NCBI GenBank assembly: GCA_019677205.1
Contig: JAAMXY010004273.1
Coordinates: forward strand, 1 to 23,948
DNA from: Pinguiococcus pyrenoidosus
Taxonomy: Eukaryota; Sar; Pinguiophyceae; Pinguiochrysidales; Pinguiochrysidaceae
Length of the DNA stretch: 23,948 nt
Direction of reading: 5' to 3'
In this document: piece after piece, positions 1 to 9,088 of the stretch
How the letters are laid out: each line of letters opens with the position of its first letter
Position numbering within the stretch: position 1 is the first letter of the stretch
Notes under the pieces: generated by a model
The model's database searches: none
Told to the model about the DNA's origin: nothing
The model's input: the letters and a program-made list of their open reading frames with translations, nothing else
Program-made: the position numbers and the translations under genes

Positions 1-161
1 CGCGATGCACCATCACACGGTTCCCGCTCGTTGTATGGCAAGGAGATTTGCCCGCCATGGACAAGCCCATCACACAATCGGCCGTCGCGCAAAATTATCT
101 CCTGGCAGGAGCCCGACCTCCGCTCGGTATTCTCAGCGCTGTCGTCGGCTGGCTCCCGTGT

Positions 162-490
162 CTATGACTCCTCCTCGAGAGAGAGGCGCCTCAGACAGCA
201 CAAAATCTCCAAACAGACACATAGTGGCGACGATGGACCTCGCTGCTCATCCTCTGCCACAGGAGATGTCGGGGAAACGCGCGTCAGCTGGCCTTCCTCC
301 CTGGCTCATTCACGCGGCGCGGAGACTCACCCAGCTCTTCGCCATGTCTCGGGAGGTTCTCGGGCACGTACCAGCCGGCCTTGGGGTCCGGCTGACAAGA
401 GCGCTCATCTTCGACCTGGAGGAGGGGCTGCTGGACCACCACCGTCTGGGGCACGAGCTCGTTGTGGCAGATTTCCGACGCCTCGGTCAT
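162..490 (-). CDS. hypothetical 83-aa Cys-rich protein (two exons, tentative)
   Basis: I do not recognise this. On the minus strand an ATG at 490 opens exon 1 (331-490). It ends at a strong donor GTGAGT (329-330 on the plus strand read as AC). A 77-nt intron (254-330) ends in CAG, and exon 2 (162-253) ends in TAG. Phases match (160 + 92 nt = 84 codons) and the intron has the size seen in the certain genes nearby. The predicted protein starts MTEASEICHNEL. It has a hydrophilic middle with DPKAGWYVPENLPRHGEEL and a Cys-rich, mildly hydrophobic tail CVCLEILCCLRRL that could be a palmitoylation or metal site. The reading frame stays open upstream of 490 to about 622, so the true start could be an upstream exon, perhaps one beginning at the ATG at 750. 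The evidence is splice logic only, with no homology, and it may be a chance ORF. Confidence 0.3.
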
Positions 491-1677
491 GTTGGGATCT
501 ACGTAGCGACGAGCGGTCTTCGCCTCATCCACTTCCGCGCGGCTAAGCGAGTCCGCACGTGAGCGCGGCGCGCGGACGACTGGAGACCGAAGAAGACGAC
601 GAAGGGGGAAAGGTCCAGACAAACAACGGCGACGACAATCTGTGCTGGGTGTGCTGCCGCACAGCGGAATAAGTGGTCACGATCATTCAAAAGTGAGGAT
701 AATCTTCTTGGGGACGCATAATACGCCCTCTGAGGAATCGCACACTCCATGTCTTCGCCCAATCACTTTGGGCGCAGCACCGCATCTCTCCACGGTGCGT
801 CAGTACACGTTCCGTACCGCTCATTGGCCCCGGTCGTGTCAGTTTCTAACGCTGCTTGAAACGCGGCCCGTCGATTGGATGCAGCCAAGAATCGGAAGTT
901 TTCGATCGGCCACTTCATTGGCAAGAATCCCCAAGATCCTTTCACCTTAGTGGCCGTATTCGCAAGACTCGGGTCACAAATTCAAACGCCCATCAAAAGT
1001 GGCAAACTTCACTCCTGAAGCAAAGCGGCATAAGCCCAGAAATTGTTTGTCGCCCCAACGACAAGGAAGCGCTGTCAAGGCCCATCTTTGTGAGAAGAAG
1101 GCCAGAGGATCAAAGTTTGGAATTCGAGCGAGCGGCGTCGTCACCTTATCTATCAACCGGTGGCGTGGCAGCGCGCAACATGTCAACTCCACAAAGTTTC
1201 ACAGCGCAGTTCAAAACCGGCGCTTGTTGCATGGACCATCAAGCGGCCGCGCTGCTGACATGCAACGTTCACATCGAAACGCCAACTCGCTCCAATTTTT
1301 TCCTGGCCCCACGACGAATCGTTGTGGGCCGGGACTCGTTCCTCGGTCGTTCTTCGGCCCGGCGTTACGCGCGGCGGTCGCTCCCTGACCTCCGCGTTAC
1401 GCGCAATCCTCGGCCGCACGCCGTTGACGGGTCCGTGGATGGCAAGCGCGTTGGCGAGCCAGTCACGCACCTGAGCGACATGCATGCGTGCAGGCATGCC
1501 TGGCGAGGCTGCCCCACATGCGTCGCACGTCGTTCTCGCTCGTTCTCGCTCCGGCTCCGAGCGAACTGATGCATACACGCACGGTCGTCTGTCCAGACCT
1601 GAAACTTGAACGAATGCGTGGGCCTTTCGCCGTGCGTTTCTGAGTTGTTTTTGGTCACCTAGTCCAACCACGATAAT

Positions 1678-1706
1678 ACAAAACTGCAAAACTGCAGAAC
1701 TGCAAA
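1678..1706. repeat. short AACTGCA direct repeats
   Basis: Three to four near-copies of AAAACTGC / AACTGCAA stand head to tail at the start of the AT-rich block. This is a simple low-copy repeat with no evidence of function. Confidence 0.6.
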
Positions 1707-1840
1707 AACACCAACCCTCAAAAACACACCCGCTCTATCTTGTTTTCTCCACGTTTCCACGTTCTCAAAACCCTCGAAACATCGCATCGTAACATTGTTG
1801 ATTTGATCATTGGGGTCTGTCGCTTCTTTTTGTTTTGAGC

Positions 1841-1886
1841 ATTTCAGATTTCAGATTTCAGATTTCAGATTTCAGATTTCAGATTT
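1841..1886. repeat. ATTTCAG heptamer tandem array
   Basis: Six perfect head-to-tail copies of the 7-mer ATTTCAG plus a partial ATTT. The unit length matches plant-type telomere repeats (TTTAGGG), but the sequence differs. It lies in the AT-rich gene-free block about 500 bp before the IFT88 start codon, and is most simply a minisatellite made by replication slippage. Confidence 0.95.
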
Positions 1887-2380
1887 GGCCGACTCTCGTT
1901 TTCAAAGTAATATATTGCTCGAATTCGTCGTAATGCATGGAAAAATAGTATGAAACTCAATGTGAAATAGAAACGGTCGATTTGAAAAACCGCACAATCC
2001 AAGTGGCGCCTCTCTTGCGAGAGAACCTGCCCTCTCTACTTCTTCGGGCGCTTTCTCAGCCGCTCAGGCCTTACGGTGCCCGTCAAGGGCTGGAGTGCGA
2101 GTTGCTGCGCCTTTGGTGGTTCCAGAAGCTGCGCAGCGGAACTTGGTCATCAAGAAGGCGTCCACCCCTCCACACATCTGCAAGACTGAGCGGCTGCAGA
2201 CGCCGCTGACGCAGGGAGAGACGCGCAGCTTCGTTTTCGAGTGTTCGCATTGCACTGGACGCCAAGTGCTGCAGTCCATAGACGGCGCAAAGCTCGCGGC
2301 AGAGCTGCGGAGACCTCTTGCACGCACAACAGGCCACAAGCGCAGAAGTCACCGTAAAGGCCGAGAGAACCGACGAGAGA

Positions 2381-5071
2381 ATGGCACTCCTGTTCGGTGG
2401 ACTGGCGAAGGCCCAGACGGACACTGAAGACGACCTCTACGAAGGCTTTGAGAGCAGCGTCAATGTCGCCACGGCGGGCAACGCCTTCGGCGGCAGCGCG
2501 ACAGCTGCGACCCAGATGTCCTTGTTTGGCGCAGGAGTGGTGCCTTCCACGGCCAACCGAGCACCCGGAGCGTCGTCCTATGGTAGAGTGCCAGGGTCCA
2601 GTATGGGAAGAGTGCCTGGGACCGGCATGAGGCTCATGACTGGACAGCAAGGTGGTCCCGCGAGGCCCATGACTAGCGTCACGTCGACCGGGTACCGGTC
2701 GACGAACGACGGACAGTTCAATCCGTTGAACATGGTAGATTCCTCGAGTGCCGCCCTTGCAAAGCTAGAGGTGCGTGAAGGCTCTGCCTTTGATGGGGCC
2801 CGCCTTGAAACAACATCTGACGAAAGCGCCGTCCGCGAGCAGGTGACCAAGGACGACGAAGCGAGAGCGATGGAGAAGGAGGTGAACAGCTTGATCGAGG
2901 CGGCTGCGGAGAACGGCATCAAGGGAAAGTACGGCGCTGCCTTGGAGAAGGCCAAGGAAGCGCATAAGAAAGAGCGAGCCCTGTGCAGGCATCGAGAACA
3001 GCACGGCCTTGCGGACCAGATCAACCTGGACCTGACCTTCGCCGTGGCCTTCAATCTGGCAAACTGCTACCATCAGAACGGCTTGTATGACCAGGCTCTG
3101 CAGACCTACAGCATCATCGTCAGGAATCACCAGTATCCGCAGGCAGGCAGACTCAAGGTGAACATGGGGAACATCCACTACGAGCAACGAGAATACAACC
3201 AGGTGCGTGTTGCCCCACCAGCCCTGTCCGGGAGCGACCAAGTCGCCGTCTTATCTCGTTTGCCGGCCTAGGCCATCAAAATGTACCGCAAGGCGCTGGA
3301 CCAGATTCCGCAGACGGGCAAGGAGCTGCGCTTCAAGATCTTCCGGAACATTGGAAACGCCTTCATCCGCCTGGGGCAGTACCAGGATGCGATTCAGAGC
3401 TACGAAACCATCATGGCCGAGATGCCGGACTTCCAGACCGCTTTCAATCTCATCCTCTGCTACTTTGCCCTCGGCGACGCCGACAGGATGCGCAGAGGCT
3501 TTCAGCGGACCCTCAGCATTCCCATCCCAGGTGACGAAGAAGGCGACACGCCAATCGCACGGACCACGCTCCTCAACGGCGCAGCCGCTCAACACGCCAC
3601 GCAACCTTAGGCCTTTCGGATGACGCGGACGACGACGACGACCTTGACGACGTCGACGAGGCGGAAGCAACCGGCCAGAAGCGAGTCGATGGCCTGCGGC
3701 TGGAGCTCCTGAGCAGGCGGAATGACGCGCACGCGGTGATCTTGACGCTCGCCAAGCTCATTGCCCCGAAGCTGGAGGAAGGTGACCTGTACAAGGGATA
3801 CGACTGGGTCATCAACGAGCTGAAGCAGGACCACGAGCGGCTGGCGTCTCAGATGGAGATTGAGAAGGCGCTCCATCATATGCGCAACAAGGAGTTCCAG
3901 GCGGCCATCGACGTGCTCAAGTCCTTCGAGAAGCGCGGCCAGAAGCTGAAAGCCATGGCGGCGGTGAACCTGTGCTTCATCTACTTCCTTGAACGGGACT
4001 ACGAGCAGGCGGATCACTACGCAGACATGGCCATGCGCCACGATCGGTACAACGCGAAGGCGCTCGTGAACAAGGGCAACTGCTTCTTCGTGCAGGAGAA
4101 CTACCTCCGAGCGAAGGAGATGTACCTCGAAGCCGTCGGCGTCGAAGCGGACTGCGTGGAGGCCATCTACAACCTCGGCCTGGCGAACATCCGCCTCGGA
4201 GCGCACTCGGAAGCGTACCAAGCCTTCGAGAAGCTCCATACGCTGCTGCCCAACAATCCGGAGGTGCTCTACCAGATTGCCAACTTCCACGAAAGCATGG
4301 GAGAACTCCAGAGCGCGGCGCAGACCTTGAACGTCCTCGTGGCACGGGTCCCCTCCGATCCTGGACTGCTAGCGAGGCTGGGGCAGATCTACACCAAGGA
4401 GGAAGACGAATCCCAGGTAACGCCGTGCGAAAGTCGCGTTGCGGTCGCTGATGGCCTTCCCCGGAACTGACCCAAGTCCACGCCTACCGCATCAGGCCTT
4501 TCACTACCACCTCGAATCGTATCGGCACTACCCTGTCAATCTTGATGTGATCAGTTGGCTGGGCGTGTGGTACGTCAAGTCGGAGCTGTACGAGAAGGCG
4601 ATTCACTTCTTCGAGCGGGCGTCGCAGATTCAGCCGCAAGAGCCCAAGTGGCGCCTGATGGTCACGTCGTGCTATCGCCGCATGGGGAACTACCAACGGG
4701 CGCTACAGCTGTACGAGGAGCTGCACGAAGAGTATCCCGAGAACTTGGAGTGCCTCCGCTACATCGTGGCCATCCTCAAGGACATGGGCAGGCCGTACGA
4801 CGAGTACCAGCAGAAGCTCAACCGCCTTGATAGAAGCGCTCCTGCAAATCAGGTGCCGTCCACTAGAACAGAAGACCTACGACCAAAGGCCGCGTCGTCC
4901 GGAAAACCCAGTAGGGGCCCTCCGGAGAAATCCAGGCCGGTGGAGGACGCGCCAATGGCTGCTCCCACCGCGAAGAAAGTGAACCGCGGTGGCAGCCGGC
5001 CGGCTTCCACGGCCCCTGAAGATGACGACTTTGATGACGAGGATGTCAACGACCTGCTCCCCACGTGGTAG
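2381..5071 (+). CDS. IFT88: intraflagellar transport protein IFT88 (TPR protein)
   Basis: Core IFT-B subunit required to build cilia and flagella. Proposed CDS: join(2381-3202, 3272-3530, 3611-4416, 4496-5071), 820 aa, close to the usual family length. Introns are 69, 80 and 79 nt, GT-AG, with phases 0, 1 and 0. Just after the start is the conserved acidic TDTEDDLYEGF motif. A disordered Met/Gly/Pro-rich stretch with RPMT repeats follows, then helical TPR repeats from about residue 170 to 780, with family signatures INLDLTF, NMGNIHYEQR, AIKMYRKALDQ, KLIAP, YDWVINE, HYADMAMRHDRYNAKALVNK, EVLYQIANFHE and ERASQIQPQEPKW. The C-terminus ends in the typical acidic tail DDFDDEDVNDLLP. I chose the ATG at 2381, because it precedes the conserved acidic block; an in-frame upstream start would add 21 unrelated residues. 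The gene implies a flagellate life stage. It is convergent with the inositol phosphate synthase gene, 319 bp away. Confidence 0.95.
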
Positions 5072-5390
5072 AAGCCGCTAGAACCATGGTGACTGATGGT
5101 ATTCATAGATGCTAGGACGATGATGGTTTGCAGCAAGTCAAGTCGGGTCCAATCCAATGAAATCAGATCAAGCTGAACACAACCCAAAAGCAAAAGCTAA
5201 TTGCTCCCGATCCTGTTCGAGGCCCGCGTTTCTTTGGCGGTCGGCTTCTCGGAGCCGGCCTTCATCCATCACTCTCGGGCGACTCGCATCACGTCCCACG
5301 CAAAGCCCGTTCTAAACGAAATCTGCCCAGTCTTACTAACGCGTCCATCCATGGTGCGACTCCCCGCCCCCTTGCGTTTTCGAAGAGCTG
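5072..5390. other. convergent 3' flanks of IFT88 and inositol-phosphate synthase
   Basis: A stretch of 319 bp between two stop codons facing each other. It must hold both 3'UTRs and polyadenylation sites. I see no gene, RNA or repeat in it. Confidence 0.6.
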
Positions 5391-7113
5391 CTACGACGTG
5401 CGCTGACGCTTGCTCTGCGCGTGCGCCAGTATCTTCCGCCGCTGGTCTGCGCTGATGATTCCCTCTCGCTCGGCCCATTCCAGGCTTTCTGGAACGTCTG
5501 ACACGCCATTGATGCTGCGCTTCCCAGATGACCTCTCAAGGACGTGCTCCAGCTTGCGCATCTGGTGGAAGAACCCGGGGTCCGTGTTGACCGCCGCGCC
5601 CTCCGGGACCTTGAATAGATACGCCAACGCGACGGCGACGTCATCCGAGGAGACGCCTCTCTGGTGGAAGTAGTCCGCAAAGACGCACACGTCAACCATC
5701 AGGGGGACGCAAAGGATGCTATCCATGCATCGCGTGTACGTCAACATGGTGTGGGTGGCGCCGAGGAAGCCTTGCGAGGTGTACTCGACCACGTCACGCT
5801 TCTCGTCGCCGATGAAGGGCGTATACATCACGCAGACCTTGTGGTCCAAAGAGGCTTCTTGCCAGGCGGCGAAGATGTCTGCAGAGCGTGATCGAGCGTA
5901 GAAGTTGGTGGCCGAGCACAGACAATTGCTGCCGAGCGGAAGGGGGGTAGGAGCGCTGCAGCTCAAAGCTCTGTGTTCACGCACCTTTCTTCACGCGCAT
6001 CTTCGCTTTCAACGTTCGCCGGTTGGTCAGATTCAGCATGTCGTTGTTGCCGAGATGGTTGCTGCTGGCAATGACGCGGGGCGTGAGTCCCAGGGCGCGG
6101 ATGTACTCCACGGCGCAGGTCTTGAACTTCGTCTGGCCCGCCTTGAAGTCGGTGCCCAGCGCGTAGACTCCATGCTTCTCGGCCAGCCGGACCAGGCCAG
6201 GCTGCAAGGTGTTCTGCGAGCCGCCATTGCAGAAGCTGACGCCTTCCAGGATGGCCGCTACGGCGTAGAGGATGGACGGGCTGACCTCGCCCTTGGCGTC
6301 CTGGTCGATCGCTTCCAGCAGCTCCTCCGCCGTGTTGAAGTCACTCTCGCAGGGACGCTCCACACTGGCGCTCCAAATCAAAGTGCAATGCCCATCGACG
6401 GCGTTCTCCTCCTGCACGAGATTCACAGAGGCTCAGGATTGCGTGGCGGAAGGAAACTCGGAGCTGCTGGGCGAAGCCGCCCTACCTTGAAGCGGCGGAT
6501 ATCTGCGCGCAGGTGCTCCACCTTTTGGCGCCGGGTCATCGTCTCCAAGCCCTCCACGACGTTGGTCGCCGTCGCATGCTGCGAGTCGCCGATGAAATCC
6601 GGATCCCACACGGCTTTCATGACTGGCAACTGGTTCATCTGCTCCTGGACCTGCGGCGTAGCCAGCATGTCACCTCAAGCCATGCCTAGTCTTGCTCCAC
6701 TGAGAGTTCGTCGTCGGACCTGTCTGGTGAGGTCGTACTCGAGCACGCGTGACTCATAGAGCGCGTCCCCAAGGGGCGTGCTCCGAATGTCCCATCCGCC
6801 CATCGCGCAGTCCTCAAACTTGGCTAAGTCGTAGCGGTCCGCAAAGCCGACGCCTTGGTAAAGGCCCTTGCTGGCCAACTGGGAGATGCACCCGCCGAGA
6901 TTTGCTTCCACCCGGCCGTGGTAGGCCTCGTAGGACAGCTGCTGGCGCACCGCCAGCAAGCCAGCCAGCATGGTGACGCCATTGTTGCCTCCGAGGCCGA
7001 CGACGAGGATCCCTATGCGCACACGGAGTTGGGTTTTCGTGGGAGCGCCAGGTACCCGGACTCAAGCTCCTACCTATCTTGCGCTTCGGGCCTCGCGCTT
7101 CCGTCTTCGACAT
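5391..7113 (-). CDS. INO1: myo-inositol-3-phosphate synthase
   Basis: NAD-dependent conversion of glucose-6-phosphate to 1D-myo-inositol-3-phosphate, the committed step of inositol lipid and phytate synthesis; normally cytosolic. Proposed CDS: complement(join(5391-5878, 5985-6411, 6486-6650, 6720-7012, 7074-7113)), 470 aa. Introns are 106, 74, 69 and 61 nt. Exon 1 is only 13 codons plus one base, and the first splice rebuilds [16 protein letters not shown]. Landmarks: Rossmann GLGGNNG at 19-25, [14 protein letters not shown] at 178-186 (LWTANTER in animals and yeast), NGGSQNT at 228-234, TDFKAGQTK at 253-261, SNHLGNND at 283-290, [19 protein letters not shown] and GATHTML near the C-terminus. 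The protein is about 50-90 residues shorter than the human or yeast enzyme because the N- and C-terminal extensions are missing. It shares a 428-bp head-to-head promoter with the tetraspan gene. Confidence 0.95.
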
Positions 7114-7205
7114 CTTGACAAGTGACAGCGAGTCTTGAACTAGCGCGGGAAACCCGGCGCGCGGCGCGAAGATCCTGCGCGGACAGACGCGAGATGCGTC
7201 ATCCT

Positions 7206-7266
7206 GCGACAGAGACGAAGAGGCAACCTCGCGACAGAGACGAAGACGCAACCTCGCGACAGACGG
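7206..7266. repeat. 25-bp tandem repeat, 2.4 copies
   Basis: Two 25-bp copies beginning GCGACAGAGACGAAG (7206-7230 and 7231-7255) differ at one base. An 11-base partial third copy follows. The array sits inside the divergent promoter, near the inositol-phosphate synthase start. Confidence 0.9.
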
Positions 7267-7374
7267 ACAACCCGCCTCGTCGCCCGCCTTGCTTCACCGC
7301 CCGGAGCGCGCCGGCGCAGCCGCATCCTGCACGACGTCCACCAAATCCGGCCAACGCACCCAAAGGAAAGGGCC

Positions 7375-7408
7375 GAAGGAAAAGGAAAAAGGAAAAAGGA
7401 AAAAGGAG
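7375..7408. repeat. GGAAAAA purine tract
   Basis: An uninterrupted purine run made of about four GGAAAA/GGAAAAA units on the plus strand. It lies about 135 bp before the tetraspan start codon. A pyrimidine-rich run of related composition lies in intron 1 of that gene (about 7803-7845). Confidence 0.85.
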
Positions 7409-7541
7409 CGAAGCGCAAGGGAACTGGTGGCGCGCCTCGTCGGACCAGGCGGCGCGACGCGCGTTCTGGCGGTGTTCGGGTCTCCGAGCGGCTGAGAAGC
7501 CGCGTCGAAGAGTCGTGAAGTGCTCGTGCGTGACGACGACC

Positions 7542-8579
7542 ATGGCGAACCTTTTGGACACGTACAAGGAGCGCCCGAAGGTGCTCATCGCGCACACCTG
7601 GTACTTTACGCTGGTGCGTCCCGTGTCGCTTCTGCTTGCCTTCGCATTCGCGTTGCGCGTTCGCAACGCAGCCGAGCGCCTCTCTTGCCGGCCGTCGACG
7701 ACCACTTGGGAATGGGAAGCCCAAGGATTTGAATGCAGGCATGCCTTCGGGTCCGATTCTGCCGCTGGCGGCCTTCGCTGCGGCTGGACTTCTGAACCGC
7801 AAAGATCTTCTCTTTTCCTTCTCTTTTCCTTCTCGTTGCCTTTCCTGCCGGAGTTTGCTTTTCTTTGTGCTCCCCTGTCTTGCTGACCCTGCTCGCGAAA
7901 TCCTCTCGCGCAGTTCCTGGTCTTCGTGGGCTTCATTGTGGCGATCGCCGTCGCCGCCCAGAACGACAACGCCGGAGACAGCGACAATGGCGCCGGATTC
8001 GCTGCAGTCTGGAGCATGCTTCTTGCCATCGCTCTTGGTAAGGCGGGGCATCTCGTGCTTTGAATGCGGTGTCCATCAGAAAGTGCAGTCTAACCCACCG
8101 AAACCCCAAAACGCCGGCTTCTCAAAGGTATCGGAGGCACGGTGGTGATGAGGAAGTATCCGTCATCGATCATGGTCGGCTTCCTCCTTGGAGGATGCTC
8201 CGGAATGGCAGAGCTGCAGCTGCTGCTCTTCGTGATCTTCCAGTACTACGTGGAGACGTCAGATGACAGCGAGAAGAGCGCAGACCAGGTGTGCAAAAAG
8301 CCCCTCTCTTCGAAAGCGGCAAGCCAACGAACAAATCGACCAACCGCCCACTAATTTTGGTTTGCCCTCCAGGCCCTGGCTGCTTTCAATTTTCTGCTGT
8401 TTGTGTGCTTCGGTCTCTTCTCCGTCGTGCTGTATCGCCACAGAGACGCCGTGGTCATCGCCACCAGCATGCCGTCCGGAGGCTTAGCCAGCCAGGACGA
8501 CAACGTTGGCATGGGCCAAACAGAAGATCTTGATCTTGATAAGCACGGAAGTCCCCCTGCTTCTCAATTCGACGCGTAG
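7542..8579 (+). CDS. four-pass membrane protein of unknown function
   Basis: I do not recognise a named family. Proposed CDS: join(7542-7613, 7914-8037, 8128-8288, 8373-8579), 187 aa. Introns are 300, 90 and 84 nt, all GT-AG and phase-consistent (0, 1, 0). The 24-codon first exon encodes a short basic N-terminus and joins to exon 2 to complete the first hydrophobic segment (HTWYFTL + FLVFVGFIVAIAVAA, about 18-39). Segment 2 is about 53-75 and is followed by the basic loop MRKYP. Segment 3 is about 80-108, with GFLLGGCSGMAELQ carrying small residues and a buried Glu. Segment 4 (about 119-137) ends YRHRD. The C-terminal tail of some 45 residues is hydrophilic and acidic (TEDLDLDKHGSPP). The topology resembles MARVEL or other tetraspan endomembrane proteins, but I see no diagnostic motif. 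Intron 1 is unusually long for this window. Confidence 0.75.
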
Positions 8580-9088
8580 GCGCATTTGGCACAGCTGCTG
8601 GGCTTTGGTGTGGTGCTACTTTGGGGTGCAAAGCACTGGAGAAGGCGATTAACTGAGAAGGCTTCGGCGCGGACTCGAACGTGCGCGTCGAAGCTCTTGT
8701 AGGTAGAACGTGGGCGGAAAGTCGTAAGGGAAAGATGGGCACAGCCCTTGCTAGCAACTTCATGCTTTCCTTCGCTTCGCAGCTGCTTGGCTCAAGATGC
8801 TCGCGCGGCCCAGCGACGACGCGCCACGAAAACATCTAAGCTACGCCAGCTCCCAGCAGATCTAAAACCGAGAAACTAGGGGGAGTGGGCTACACCACAC
8901 ACTCTCAAAATTGACGGACAACCCAGCAGCCTTGCGACACGTGCGATGCTGCCGCACTCTGCAGGCAGGTCCACGTCACACTCGCGACCTGTCCATGTGA
9001 AGGAGCTTCGGGCAAGGCGCTTCGGGCAAGGCGCTGGACCGAAGGAGCTGGGCCGAAGAAGCTGGGCCGAAGAGGCTGGGCCTCCAGC
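8580..9088. other. convergent 3' flanks of tetraspan and EGY-like genes
   Basis: 509 bp between the two stop codons. I see no gene. A 14-bp tandem array abuts the EGY-like stop and is listed separately. Confidence 0.6.
9006..9075. repeat. 14-bp tandem array, five copies
   Basis: Five consecutive 14-mers follow one another: two perfect CTTCGGGCAAGGCG copies (9006-9019, 9020-9033), then three diverged CTGGRCCGAAGRAG-type copies (9034-9047, 9048-9061, 9062-9075). The array ends 13 nt downstream of the EGY-like stop codon and so is probably transcribed in that gene's 3'UTR. Confidence 0.85.

Larger units (their letters stand above)
491..2380. other. long region without a supported gene (upstream of IFT88)
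   Basis: This stretch of 1.9 kb holds only short overlapping ORFs on both strands. None has a recognisable domain or a convincing splice chain. Composition changes sharply: 1-1600 is GC-rich, about 1680-1980 is AT-rich with simple repeats, and 2000-2380 is GC-rich again and is likely IFT88 5'UTR or promoter. The sequence gcgttacgcgc occurs twice, near 1364 and 1397. A minus-strand ORF over 1183-1689 and one around 499-762 were examined and not called. Confidence 0.5.
7114..7541. promoter_or_regulatory. shared divergent promoter region, inositol-phosphate synthase / tetraspan gene
   Basis: 428 bp separate the two opposing start codons, so both promoters and 5'UTRs must lie here. It contains a 25-bp tandem repeat and a purine-rich GGAAAAA tract, listed separately. 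No TATA box is obvious. Confidence 0.6.

Noticed and set aside
1183-1689. 168-aa minus ORF in the left gene-poor block
   Set aside because: Arg-rich composition, no motif, and no splice partner; similar open frames occur on the opposite strand.
1841-1886. Interstitial telomere
   Set aside because: Unit ATTTCAG is not a known telomere sequence in any rotation or complement.
7140-8051. Long minus-strand ORF (303 aa) across the tetraspan gene
   Set aside because: Antisense shadow in GC-rich DNA; Arg/Ser-rich with no domain, and it overlaps well-supported exons.
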